Below, one piece after another: positions 16,351 to 24,245 of a stretch of 64,000 nucleotides of DNA. Positions within the stretch are counted from its first letter, which is position 1. Each line of letters begins with the position of its first letter. The translations under genes and the position numbers were made by a program. Source of the stretch: JACVRN01 sp035276685 (GTDB lineage Bacteria > Acidobacteriota > Blastocatellia > Pyrinomonadales > Pyrinomonadaceae); NCBI GenBank assembly GCA_035276685.1, contig DATELK010000088.1, positions 14,798-78,797 on the forward strand. Direction: 5' to 3'. A model generated the notes under the pieces. The model was not told the origin of the DNA, did no database searches, and saw nothing but the letters and a program-made list of their open reading frames with translations.

Positions 16351-18588
16351 TCATCTGACTTCGCTTTGTGACACGCCCCTGCGACGCTCTCCCATGACGG
16401 GAAGCTGGCGCGAGTGAATCTTCTCTATGCGCGCCGAGCAGGCTTTGTACTCCGGTATCTTGGACGTTGGGTCAAGAGCGGGATTCGTCAACTGGTTGGC
16501 GGCCAGCTGCTCGCCCCAGTGATAGGGGATAAAGATTGTGTCCGGCCTGATGGTGCGTACGACTAGCACAGGGAAGATGCCTTCGCCGCGACGAGAGCGG
16601 ACGCGCACGTGCTCGCCGTCATTGATTCCTAGCTTCAAAGCCGTCTCTGGATGAACCTCAACGTAAGGCTCCGGGCACTGCTGCACTAGAAAGCCTATGC
16701 GCCGGGTCTGATTGCCGGACAGGTACTGGTAGACGACCCTTCCCGTCGTGAGAATCAGAGGATACTCGTCGTCAGGAGTTTCCGCAGGCGGGTTGTACTC
16801 GACGGCGTGGAATTTCGCGCGCCCGTCCGCGTGATAAAACTTCTCTTCGAAGAGTCGCGGCGTGCCCGTATGCTCTTCCGAGGGGCAGGGCCAGAAGACG
16901 CCGTTCTGCCGTTCTATCTTTTCATAACTGATGCCGTAGTAATCTGCGTTCCCGCCGCGTGAAGCCACTCTCAGCTCATCGAATATCTCGCGCGGGCTGT
17001 TGAAGCTGAAATACTTTTCGCGGCCCATGCGGCGCGCAATCTCCTGAATAATCCACCAGTCGGCGCGAGCCTCTCCGGGCGGGTCTGCGGCCTTGTTGAT
17101 TTTGACGACGCGCCCCTCGCTGTTACAGGTCACGCCTTCGTCCTCGCTCCAAGCGGTGCCCGGCAGCACAACGTCCGCGTAGCGTGCGCCCTCGGACATG
17201 AAGAAATCTATGCAGACGTAAAAGTCCAGCCCTTCGAGCGAGCGGCGCACGGCGTTGGTGTCCGGCAGGCTGACCATCACGTTGTTGCAGATGGAGAGCA
17301 GGCCGCGTATCTCTCCCTCTCGCATCTTCTCAAACATCTCCACGACAGAGACGCCTGCCTGCGGCAGCTCGCTTTCGGGCAGGCCCCAGACCTCGCAGAC
17401 GTGTTTACGATGCTCAGGGTTGAGCATGGAGCGCTGGCCCGGCAACTGGTCTGCCTTCTGCCCATGCTCGCGCCCGCCCTGACCGTTTCCCTGCCCCGTG
17501 ATGGTGCCGTAGCCGGAGCCTTCCTTGCCTATCTTTCCGGTCGCCAGCACGATGTTGATGTAAGAGAGGACGTTGTTGACGCCGTTGGTGTGATGCTCTA
17601 TGCCGCGCGCGTGCATCATCATGCCGGTTCTGGCGCGGCCATAAAGAAGCGCCGCCTGCACAATCTTTTCGGCGGGCACGCCGGAAATCTCAGACGCGAC
17701 CGACGGGCTGTAGCGCGCCGCCAACAACTTCGTCTCTTCCCAACCGTTCGTGCGCGAGGCTATGAAAGCTTCGTCCGTCAGACCTTCTTCAATCAGTACG
17801 TGAAGGATGCCGTTGGCGAGGGCTACGTCCGTGCCGGGCTTAAGCTGAAGATGAAGGTCTCCCTGCCGCGCCGTTGGCGTCTCTCTCGGGTCGACAATTA
17901 TCCAGCGCCCGCCGTTGTCTCTCTGCTGCCACAGGAACTTGTTAAGCACCGGAAAAGTCTCGGCGCAGTTGGCCCCGGCTATGAGCAGGACTTCCGCCTC
18001 GGGGATGTCGCTCCATGGGTTGGCGGCGCGGTCTATCCCAAAGGCCTTGTTGTTGCCCGCCGCGGCCGAGACCATGCAGAGCCGACCGTTGTAATCCACG
18101 TAACGCGTGCCAAGGCCCGCGCGTGCGAACTTTCCCATCAAGTAGGTCTTCTCGGTCGTCAGAGACGAGCCGGAATAGACGCCTATCGCGTCCTTGCCGT
18201 GCGCGGCTTGCAGCTCTTTGAGCTTTGAGACGACCAACCCGAGCGCCTCGTCCCAGCTCGCGCGCTCGAACATTCCGTTGCGCTTGATGAGCGGGTAGAG
18301 CAGCCTGTCAGGATGATGAACCTGAAGATAAGCCGTCACGCCTTTGGGGCAGAGGCGTCCCTCGTTGACGGGAAAGTCGTAGCGCGGCTCAAACCCGACG
18401 ACGTGCTCTTTCTCTACGAGCAGGTTCATGCCGCACTGCACGGCGCAGTAGGGACAGTGCGTAGGCACGACGCGGTCTATGATGCGGTCTGAGCGCCAGC
18501 CGTCGTGGGGCGCGTCGTGCAGGTGCGGCCCGAACTCCTTAACAATCGCTTCCAGATTTCCAACTTTACCCATAAACGTTTTTTTCAA
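16351..18588 (-). CDS. Molybdopterin oxidoreductase, nitrate-reductase-like (NasA/NapA type catalytic subunit)
   Basis: 745 residues. The N-terminal [4Fe-4S] site is C45, C48, C52 and C80 (T-H-C-P-Y-C-A-V-Q-C-G ... G-R-L-C-P-K-G). The probable Mo ligand is C171 in N-G-R-L-C-M-V-S-A-A-A-G, the arrangement of Nas/Nap nitrate reductases. Formate dehydrogenases use Cys or Sec in a different context, so they remain an alternative. C-terminal molydopterin-dinucleotide binding is seen around L-I-L-T-T-G-R-V-V-Y-Q-Y-L-S-G. No twin-arginine signal is present, so the enzyme is predicted cytoplasmic. It overlaps the membrane anchor gene by 4 nt. Neighbours (NarK-like carrier, NrfHA, RIC) favour nitrate reduction. 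Confidence 0.85.
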   Translation of the reverse strand: MKKTFMGKVGNLEAIVKEFGPHLHDAPHDGWRSDRIIDRVVPTHCPYCAVQCGMNLLVEKEHVVGFEPRYDFPVNEGRLCPKGVTAYLQVHHPDRLLYPLIKRNGMFERASWDEALGLVVSKLKELQAAHGKDAIGVYSGSSLTTEKTYLMGKFARAGLGTRYVDYNGRLCMVSAAAGNNKAFGIDRAANPWSDIPEAEVLLIAGANCAETFPVLNKFLWQQRDNGGRWIIVDPRETPTARQGDLHLQLKPGTDVALANGILHVLIEEGLTDEAFIASRTNGWEETKLLAARYSPSVASEISGVPAEKIVQAALLYGRARTGMMMHARGIEHHTNGVNNVLSYINIVLATGKIGKEGSGYGTITGQGNGQGGREHGQKADQLPGQRSMLNPEHRKHVCEVWGLPESELPQAGVSVVEMFEKMREGEIRGLLSICNNVMVSLPDTNAVRRSLEGLDFYVCIDFFMSEGARYADVVLPGTAWSEDEGVTCNSEGRVVKINKAADPPGEARADWWIIQEIARRMGREKYFSFNSPREIFDELRVASRGGNADYYGISYEKIERQNGVFWPCPSEEHTGTPRLFEEKFYHADGRAKFHAVEYNPPAETPDDEYPLILTTGRVVYQYLSGNQTRRIGFLVQQCPEPYVEVHPETALKLGINDGEHVRVRSRRGEGIFPVLVVRTIRPDTIFIPYHWGEQLAANQLTNPALDPTSKIPEYKACSARIEKIHSRQLPVMGERRRGVSQSEVR

Positions 18589-19652
18589 GCACCCTCGGCC
18601 CTTGAGCCGCGAAAGACCTCTTCCTTTTTGTCCGGTAAACCCATGTAAGCTAGGCCCCGCATGATGCGCTTGCAGCGCGGGCAGTAGTCCTGAAGCGTCT
18701 TGCCGTCGGCCATGCGGTAATCAAACCCAAGCTCGTCAACGACCCTCTTCAGGTCATCAATCCACATCTGGCCTATGAACTCCTGACCGCAACGCGCGCA
18801 CGCGGCCTGCGGCATCTCGCGCGAGCGCCGCTGGTACAACTCGACGCCGATTGAGGCAGGCCGCTGCACCACGTGAAAGAGCTTGCCGAAGGGAAGATAG
18901 AAGAGCGTCATGATAACCAGCGCCTGATGCGAGAGCGCTATGAAGTAGTACATGTAGCCGTTCAGCCAGAGCGACGAGACCGTCAGCATCAGCCCCGTCA
19001 CAGAGATGGAGATGAGCAGGAGGTGCGGCACAAAATCCAGCATGTATTGCTGAAGCGCGATTGCGCCACGGTCTCTTAAGCGGCGGTGAATCGCAATGGC
19101 GCAGCCCGCTATGACCATGACGGCCGTAAAATCGAGCGCGTGAAACGTAATCCACGCGAGCAGCTCTCTTCCCTGCATCAACGGCATCGGGAAGCCGAAG
19201 ACGTAAGGGCGATACCCTTGTTCGCCTTCGAGCTTGAAATGCACCCAGCCGAAGACCAGCGGAAAGGTAATCAACGCGGAGATGATGCAGCCCCACATGA
19301 TTAGAAAGTGCATCAGCCAGCGCGAGAAGCCGCGACGCCTGATGAATCTCTGCTCGATTAAGTTGTGCGTAAGTGTTTTGGCGGCGCTCGTCGTGTTTGC
19401 GGCCAGCCTGCGCCGGTCGCGGAAGAGCTGCCAGCCGCGCTTCCAGTAACGGCGCGTCGCCGGGCGGTTCAGCCAGAGCGCGTAGCGGAACACTAGCGCG
19501 CCGAAGGCCACCACAGACGCCACCGTGTAGCCGAAAAGCGCCGCGTCGTAATGCTCAAGATTGCGCGAGCCCACAATAATGAGCAGAGTCAACAGGGCGG
19601 ACGCGGCCAGTGCGAGCAGCACCGGGCGGCGATGATTACGAGGCTTCACCAT
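18585..19652 (-). CDS. Cytochrome-b-like membrane anchor (NarI/DsrM-like) with C-terminal zinc-ribbon
   Basis: 355 residues with about six hydrophobic helices. Histidines within or next to helices (L-M-H-F-L-I-M-W, T-F-H-A-L-D-F-T, L-S-H-Q-A-L, K-L-F-H-V-V) are candidates for two b-heme ligand pairs, as in NarI and DsrM. The C-terminal ~90 residues are soluble and contain C-A-R-C-G and C-P-R-C-K-R, a possible zinc or iron-sulfur site not normal for NarI. It presumably takes electrons from quinol to the ferredoxin and molybdoenzyme encoded immediately downstream, with which it is coupled by a 4-nt overlap. Confidence 0.8.
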   Translation of the reverse strand: MVKPRNHRRPVLLALAASALLTLLIIVGSRNLEHYDAALFGYTVASVVAFGALVFRYALWLNRPATRRYWKRGWQLFRDRRRLAANTTSAAKTLTHNLIEQRFIRRRGFSRWLMHFLIMWGCIISALITFPLVFGWVHFKLEGEQGYRPYVFGFPMPLMQGRELLAWITFHALDFTAVMVIAGCAIAIHRRLRDRGAIALQQYMLDFVPHLLLISISVTGLMLTVSSLWLNGYMYYFIALSHQALVIMTLFYLPFGKLFHVVQRPASIGVELYQRRSREMPQAACARCGQEFIGQMWIDDLKRVVDELGFDYRMADGKTLQDYCPRCKRIMRGLAYMGLPDKKEEVFRGSRAEGA

Positions 19653-19714
19653 GTATATGCTTTTTCGTCTCCTGCGGTAAAAATAGCATAGCTAAAGTAG
19701 CCCCCGGTCATCAA

Positions 19715-20452
19715 CTATGAATTGCTCGCGTCCTCAAGCTCTATGGCGCGCGGGAACAGTATGTTGTTCTCAAGGTGTATGTGCTGGTGCAGGTCTTGCT
19801 CGAACTCTTCCAGCGCGCGGTAGAGCGTGCGATAGCTGAAGCACGCGTCCGCAGGCACCATGTAATCGGAGCTTGCCTCTCGCATGCCGCGCAGAAGGTC
19901 GCCCGCCGTGTCGTGCTCAAGCGACATCATACGCACGGGATTACGCACGGTCATAAAGGGCGGAGGCGCAGGCGCGGGCTGGTTGTTGAGCACTGCCTCT
20001 TCAAGGCGCATGACGTAGGGGAAGAGCACCATCTCTTCCTTAAGCATGTGCGGCTGAAGGTCTGCTGCAAGCTCTCGGAATAACGCCTGAACCTTGAGCA
20101 GCTCGCCGTGGCTCTCGCCGTGAACGGAACAGACTTTATTCACGAGCGCGTCCAGTCTTTGAAGCTCCTGCCTCGTGAAAGCGTGGTGCTTGTTGACGAT
20201 GTAAGAGATTAGCTCCGTCATGGTGAGCCGTGTGAAGTCTTTCGCCTCCGTGACGGCCCCGAAGCTTGTTTCGCCCTCCTCTTTTAATTGCTCTATCACT
20301 TCTTCTGCCGAAAGAGAGCGCGTCGCGCAGGCGTCGGCCAGGGACTTTGCGCCGCCGCAGCAATAATCGATTCCGAGTCTCTCGAAGACTCGCGTCGCGC
20401 CCGGTATCTCAAGCGCCAACTCACGAACGGTTTTAGTTGTTTGAAGCGTCAT
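19715..20452 (-). CDS. ric: Iron-sulfur cluster repair di-iron protein (RIC/YtfE/ScdA family)
   Basis: 245 residues from ATG 20452, chosen because AGAGGAAATAAC precedes it; the frame is open further upstream without support. The N-terminal ScdA_N domain has L-G-I-D-Y-C-C-G-G. The hemerythrin-like part has regularly spaced iron ligands: H-H-A-F-T-R, H-G-E-S-H, H-M-L-K-E-E, L-E-H-D-T, H-Q-H-I-H-L-E-N. The family repairs Fe-S clusters damaged by nitric oxide or oxidants and can reduce NO. Its place between narK and the nitrate-reductase-like genes fits protection against NO leaking from nitrite metabolism. Confidence 0.92.
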   Translation of the reverse strand: MTLQTTKTVRELALEIPGATRVFERLGIDYCCGGAKSLADACATRSLSAEEVIEQLKEEGETSFGAVTEAKDFTRLTMTELISYIVNKHHAFTRQELQRLDALVNKVCSVHGESHGELLKVQALFRELAADLQPHMLKEEMVLFPYVMRLEEAVLNNQPAPAPPPFMTVRNPVRMMSLEHDTAGDLLRGMREASSDYMVPADACFSYRTLYRALEEFEQDLHQHIHLENNILFPRAIELEDASNS

Positions 20453-20483
20453 GTTATTTCCTCTCTTCTTTCTTAGAACTCTT

Positions 20484-21695
20484 TTATCGGGCAAGCTGCG
20501 TGTTGAGCCGCGAGGGCGACTGTCTTGTCTCGCCGTTGCGGCGTATGAAGACGAAGTAGTTAACGAGCAGGCAAGCGAGCGCAGAGACGCAGAGCAGTAC
20601 AAAGCCGAGCGCATAGCCGCCGGTCGCGTCGCGTATCACACCCAGTACGAGCGGAGGGAAGAAGCCGCCCAGGCCACCGAAAGCTCCTACCAATCCCGTG
20701 ACCGTTCCCGTCTCCTTCGGGAAATGTTCCGGCACCAGCTTGAAGACCGCGCCGTTGCCTAAGCCTAGCGCGGCGGCAGCGCCGAGCGCTCCGACTGTAA
20801 AGGTAGGCATGAACGGGCAGCCCATCAGTAGACCCAGAGCCGCGACCGCCGCGAAGACGCCAAGGAGCACACGCGCGCCGCCCCATCGGTCTGCGAGCCA
20901 GCCCCCAAGCGGGCGCATCAGCGTTGCCAGTATCACGAAACCCGCCGTGCGAGCGCCCGCGTCAGTCGCGCTCAGTTTGAACATGTCTCTCAGGAGCGTG
21001 GGCAGGTAGATGGAGAAAGCCACAAAGCCGCCGAAGGTGATGAAGTAAAAGAGAGACAGCACCCACGCCAGAGGCGAGCGCCTGAGGACGCTCAGATTTT
21101 CCGACAGAGTCTTGGGCTTTGCAGTCGTCGCGGCGTCACGCGCCGTCAGACAGAAGACTATGCCCCACACGAGCGAGATGGCTGCGAAGGCGAAGAAGAC
21201 GGGCCGCCACGAGCCAAGGTAGAGCGCCAGCACCGGCGCACCGAAGACGGCTACGGACTGGCCTATGTTGCCCATCCCGTAGACGCCTAGCGCCGTGCCC
21301 TGCTTATCCTGCGCGAACCACTTCGAAGTGAAGCCTACGCCGACCGAAAAGGTCGTGCCCGCGAGTCCTAAGGCAAGCCCCAGCCAGAGCAGCTGCGAAT
21401 AGCTGGTTGAAAAACCCACGAGCGCCGCCGGAATAGAGGACAGCACCAGCAGCGCCGCGAATATCCTGCGTCCGCCGAATCGGTCGGCCAACATTCCTGC
21501 GGGCAGTCGTCCCAGAGAGCCCAGCAGGACGGGCACGGCTATCAGCAGGCTTTTAGATTTCGCGGACAGGCCGTAGAGCTGCGAAAACGTAGGGGCCAGC
21601 GCCGCTATCAGTCCCCAGACGGCGAAGGAGACGGCGAAGGCCGTGGTTGACAGAAACAGTGCGCGTCGAGCGCCGGGTCTGAAAGTTTGGCTCAT
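20484..21695 (-). CDS. narK: NarK-type MFS nitrate/nitrite transporter
   Basis: 403 residues, 12 predicted transmembrane helices. The N-terminal half contains the nitrate-porter signature region (G-L-A-G-T-T-F-S-V-G-V-G-F-T-S-K-W-F) and helix 2-3 loop L-G-R-L-P-A-G-M-L-A-D-R-F-G-G-R-R. The second half has G-G-F-G-G/G-A-F-G-G-L-G-G-F-type Gly-rich helices. It would import nitrate and/or export nitrite, required here because the molybdoenzyme looks cytoplasmic while NrfHA is periplasmic. It is the first gene of the minus-strand operon; ATG 21695 is preceded by AAAGG. Confidence 0.88.
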   Translation of the reverse strand: MSQTFRPGARRALFLSTTAFAVSFAVWGLIAALAPTFSQLYGLSAKSKSLLIAVPVLLGSLGRLPAGMLADRFGGRRIFAALLVLSSIPAALVGFSTSYSQLLWLGLALGLAGTTFSVGVGFTSKWFAQDKQGTALGVYGMGNIGQSVAVFGAPVLALYLGSWRPVFFAFAAISLVWGIVFCLTARDAATTAKPKTLSENLSVLRRSPLAWVLSLFYFITFGGFVAFSIYLPTLLRDMFKLSATDAGARTAGFVILATLMRPLGGWLADRWGGARVLLGVFAAVAALGLLMGCPFMPTFTVGALGAAAALGLGNGAVFKLVPEHFPKETGTVTGLVGAFGGLGGFFPPLVLGVIRDATGGYALGFVLLCVSALACLLVNYFVFIRRNGETRQSPSRLNTQLAR

Positions 21696-21933
21696 AATAC
21701 CTTTGGCTCAGCTTATCAATTTATCGCGTCTAGACTGGCCCCGCGAAACTCTTCTCACTGCAACACGTGTTCCTCAACAGAACCAGCCGTAATCTCAAGC
21801 GTAAGCTCAGCGCCTGCGGACTAATCCCCAACGCGGGTGCGAAAAAGTCCACGGCACACACGCGTCGCCCCGTGCCTCATGAAGCGTTTGCTACTCTAGG
21901 GGAAGATTCTTCGCCGTGACGCGATAAAAGCTT

Positions 21934-21962
21934 TTGACAGAGGTTGGTGGCCGTGTTAGAGA
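21934..21962 (+). promoter_or_regulatory. Candidate sigma-70 promoter of nrfHA
   Basis: TTGACA (21934-21939), a 17-nt spacer and TAGAGA (21957-21962) point to the nrfH gene. A start of transcription about 7 nt on would leave a leader of roughly 18 nt before ATG 21987. I see only a half-match to an FNR box in the divergent gap. Confidence 0.5.
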
Positions 21963-21986
21963 GTGGGCAAAACAGGTTCTACTATT

Positions 21987-22439
21987 ATGAGGTTGCGAAC
22001 GATTCAGGGGATAGTTCTGGGCCTGGCCCTCGGCGCGGTTCTGGGTGTAGGCGGCTACACCTTCATCTACGCCAAGGGCTACTCCTACATGACGAACAAT
22101 CCGGGCGCTTGCGCCAACTGCCACGTCATGCAGGATTACTATGACGGCTGGCTCAAGTCCAGCCATCGCTCGGTCGCCGTCTGCAACGACTGCCACACTC
22201 CGCCGGGTTTCGTGGGCAAGTACATGACCAAAGCCTCCAATGGATTCTGGCACTCCTTCTACTTCACCACGGGCAATTATCCTGAGCCGCTGAGGATTAC
22301 GCGTCGGAACCACGACATCACGGAACAGGCTTGCCGCAAGTGCCATCAGGAGGTAGTCGAGGCCATAGACACTCAGCACCAGCAGACGGGCGAGACATCA
22401 TGCGTGCGCTGTCACAGCACCGTGGGCCATCTCAGGTAA
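21987..22439 (+). CDS. nrfH: Cytochrome c nitrite reductase small subunit NrfH
   Basis: About 150 residues in the NapC/NirT family. An N-terminal membrane helix (I-V-L-G-L-A-L-G-A-V-L-G-V-G-G-Y-T-F) is followed by four c-type heme motifs: C-A-N-C-H, C-N-D-C-H, C-R-K-C-H and C-V-R-C-H. It oxidises menaquinol and feeds electrons to NrfA on the periplasmic side. ATG 21987 is preferred; GTG 21963 in frame would overlap the -10 element of the candidate promoter. NrfA follows after 25 nt. Confidence 0.93.
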   Translation: MRLRTIQGIVLGLALGAVLGVGGYTFIYAKGYSYMTNNPGACANCHVMQDYYDGWLKSSHRSVAVCNDCHTPPGFVGKYMTKASNGFWHSFYFTTGNYPEPLRITRRNHDITEQACRKCHQEVVEAIDTQHQQTGETSCVRCHSTVGHLR

Positions 22440-22464
22440 GGTTTCGGACAGGGAGATTCGGGAA

Positions 22465-24048
22465 ATGGCTGAAGGGGACGAGAAAAAATCATCATCTACG
22501 GCACAGGATGAAAAGCCGTCTTCAAAGGATAAGAGGCCGGAGCGACGCCGCACGATTAAGCTCATAGCGCTGACGGCCATCGTCGCTGCCGTCGTGACGG
22601 GTGCTGTAGTCGCTCTGCTCATAAACATCTTCGAGCACAAGCAGGAGGCGCGCAATCCCTTCTATCGCGTGGTGGAATTGACGGACGAGACCACTGACCC
22701 TGCCGTCTGGGGCAAAAACTTCCCGCTACAGTATGACGGTTATCGCCGCACGGTAGACCAGGTGCGCACGCGCTTCGGCGGCAGCGAGGCCGTGCCCAGA
22801 ACGCCCACTCAGGCAGACCCGCGCTCAGTGGTGGCCCAGTCGCGCCTTGAAGAAGACCCGCGACTCGTGCGCATGTGGGCAGGCTACGCCTTCTCGAAAG
22901 ATTTCCGAGAAGAGCGCGGCCACGCCTACATGCTCTCTGACCAGACCTTCACAGAGAGGCAGACGGTGACGCAGCAGCCGGGCACCTGCATACACTGCCA
23001 CGGCTCCGTCTACGCGCCCTACAAGAAGCTCGGCAACGGCGACCTCATACGTGGCTTTGAGCTGATGAACCAGATGAAGTTCGGCGAGGCGCGAAAGCTC
23101 GTGGAGCATCCCATCTCATGCATAGACTGCCACGACCCGCAGACCATGCAGCTACGCGTCACGCGGCCCGGCTTCATAGAAGGCATACGCGCGCTCAAGG
23201 CAACGCAGGGCGTACAGAACTACGATGTCAACACGCAGGCCACCCGGCAGGAGATGCGCACCTACGTCTGCGGCCAGTGCCATGTTGAGTACTACTTCCG
23301 TGGCCCCGAGAAGCGGCTGGTCTACCCTTGGGCCAAGGGCATCAAGATTGAAGAGATAATGGCCTACTACGACGAGCAGAAGCACAAGGACTGGGTTCAC
23401 GCAGACTCCGGCGCGGAAGTCCTCAAAGCGCAGCACCCGGAGTTTGAGATGTACAATCAGGGGATACATGCGCGCTCGGGCGTGGCCTGCGCGGACTGCC
23501 ACATGCCCTACATGCGCGAAGGCGCTATGAAGATCTCAGACCATCACGTCAGAAGCCCGCTCCTCAATATCAACCGCGCCTGCCAGACCTGTCACAAGTG
23601 GCCGGAAGAAGAGCTGAAGACGAGGGTCGAGACGATTCAGGAGCGCACCTTCCGCATGCGAAACCTTGCCATGGATGCTCTCATAGAGTTGATTGACGAC
23701 ATCAAGAAGGCTAAGGAGGCAGGCAAGTCTGACGCGGAGCTTGCGGCCGCGCGCGACTTTCAGCGACGGGCACAGTTCTATCTGGACTTCGTAGAGGCAG
23801 AGAACTCCACTGGCTTTCACGCGGGGCAGGAGGCCGCGCGAATCCTGGGCGAGTCAATCAACTTCTCGCGCCAGGGACAGGTCGCGCTTAGAGACGGGCG
23901 GGCAGCGCCTCCCTCTCAACGGCCCGGCCCCTCGCCTTCGCCAGCTAATCCTTCATCTTCGCCCGCAAGGAGCGCGAGCCTGGTGGTGCCGAGTCATGCC
24001 AGCCCGTGGTCAATCAGCTATAGCTTCTTTTCCATGGCGTGGCGTTGA
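22465..24048 (+). CDS. nrfA: Ammonia-forming cytochrome c nitrite reductase NrfA
   Basis: 527 residues. A polar N-terminus and a membrane helix (about 31-55) anchor a pentaheme domain. Heme motifs are C175-I-H-C-H, C219-I-D-C-H, C269-G-Q-C-H, C342-A-D-C-H and C373-Q-T-C-H. The first, active-site heme has CxxCH rather than the CxxCK of E. coli NrfA, as in some other NrfA lineages. Y276 (C-H-V-E-Y-Y-F) and H324 (H-P-E-F-E-M-Y) match the catalytic Tyr and His. It reduces nitrite to ammonium with six electrons. The last ~45 residues are an odd Pro/Ser-rich tail that may come from a 3' frameshift. Confidence 0.93.
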   Translation: MAEGDEKKSSSTAQDEKPSSKDKRPERRRTIKLIALTAIVAAVVTGAVVALLINIFEHKQEARNPFYRVVELTDETTDPAVWGKNFPLQYDGYRRTVDQVRTRFGGSEAVPRTPTQADPRSVVAQSRLEEDPRLVRMWAGYAFSKDFREERGHAYMLSDQTFTERQTVTQQPGTCIHCHGSVYAPYKKLGNGDLIRGFELMNQMKFGEARKLVEHPISCIDCHDPQTMQLRVTRPGFIEGIRALKATQGVQNYDVNTQATRQEMRTYVCGQCHVEYYFRGPEKRLVYPWAKGIKIEEIMAYYDEQKHKDWVHADSGAEVLKAQHPEFEMYNQGIHARSGVACADCHMPYMREGAMKISDHHVRSPLLNINRACQTCHKWPEEELKTRVETIQERTFRMRNLAMDALIELIDDIKKAKEAGKSDAELAAARDFQRRAQFYLDFVEAENSTGFHAGQEAARILGESINFSRQGQVALRDGRAAPPSQRPGPSPSPANPSSSPARSASLVVPSHASPWSISYSFFSMAWR

Positions 24049-24245
24049 GCCGTAACCGCACGTAACTTTCGAGTCCCGCAAGCTACGGCAGCGGCGGTTC
24101 TATCCGCCCTGCCTCCTCACCGTTCCTGCGTACTTCTTCACGCGCGCTTGCGGAATATTTCCCATCCCCTGCCAAAGGAAACTCTTAATTTCTGCCACAC
24201 AGAGAAGAAGCTAACGGGCATGGTTATTGCAGCCGGGCCATAATT

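Noticed and set aside
21715..21735. FNR-type operator in the narK-nrfH divergent gap
   Set aside because: Only a TTGAT half-site is visible on the minus strand; the other half does not match ATCAA, so no operator is claimed.
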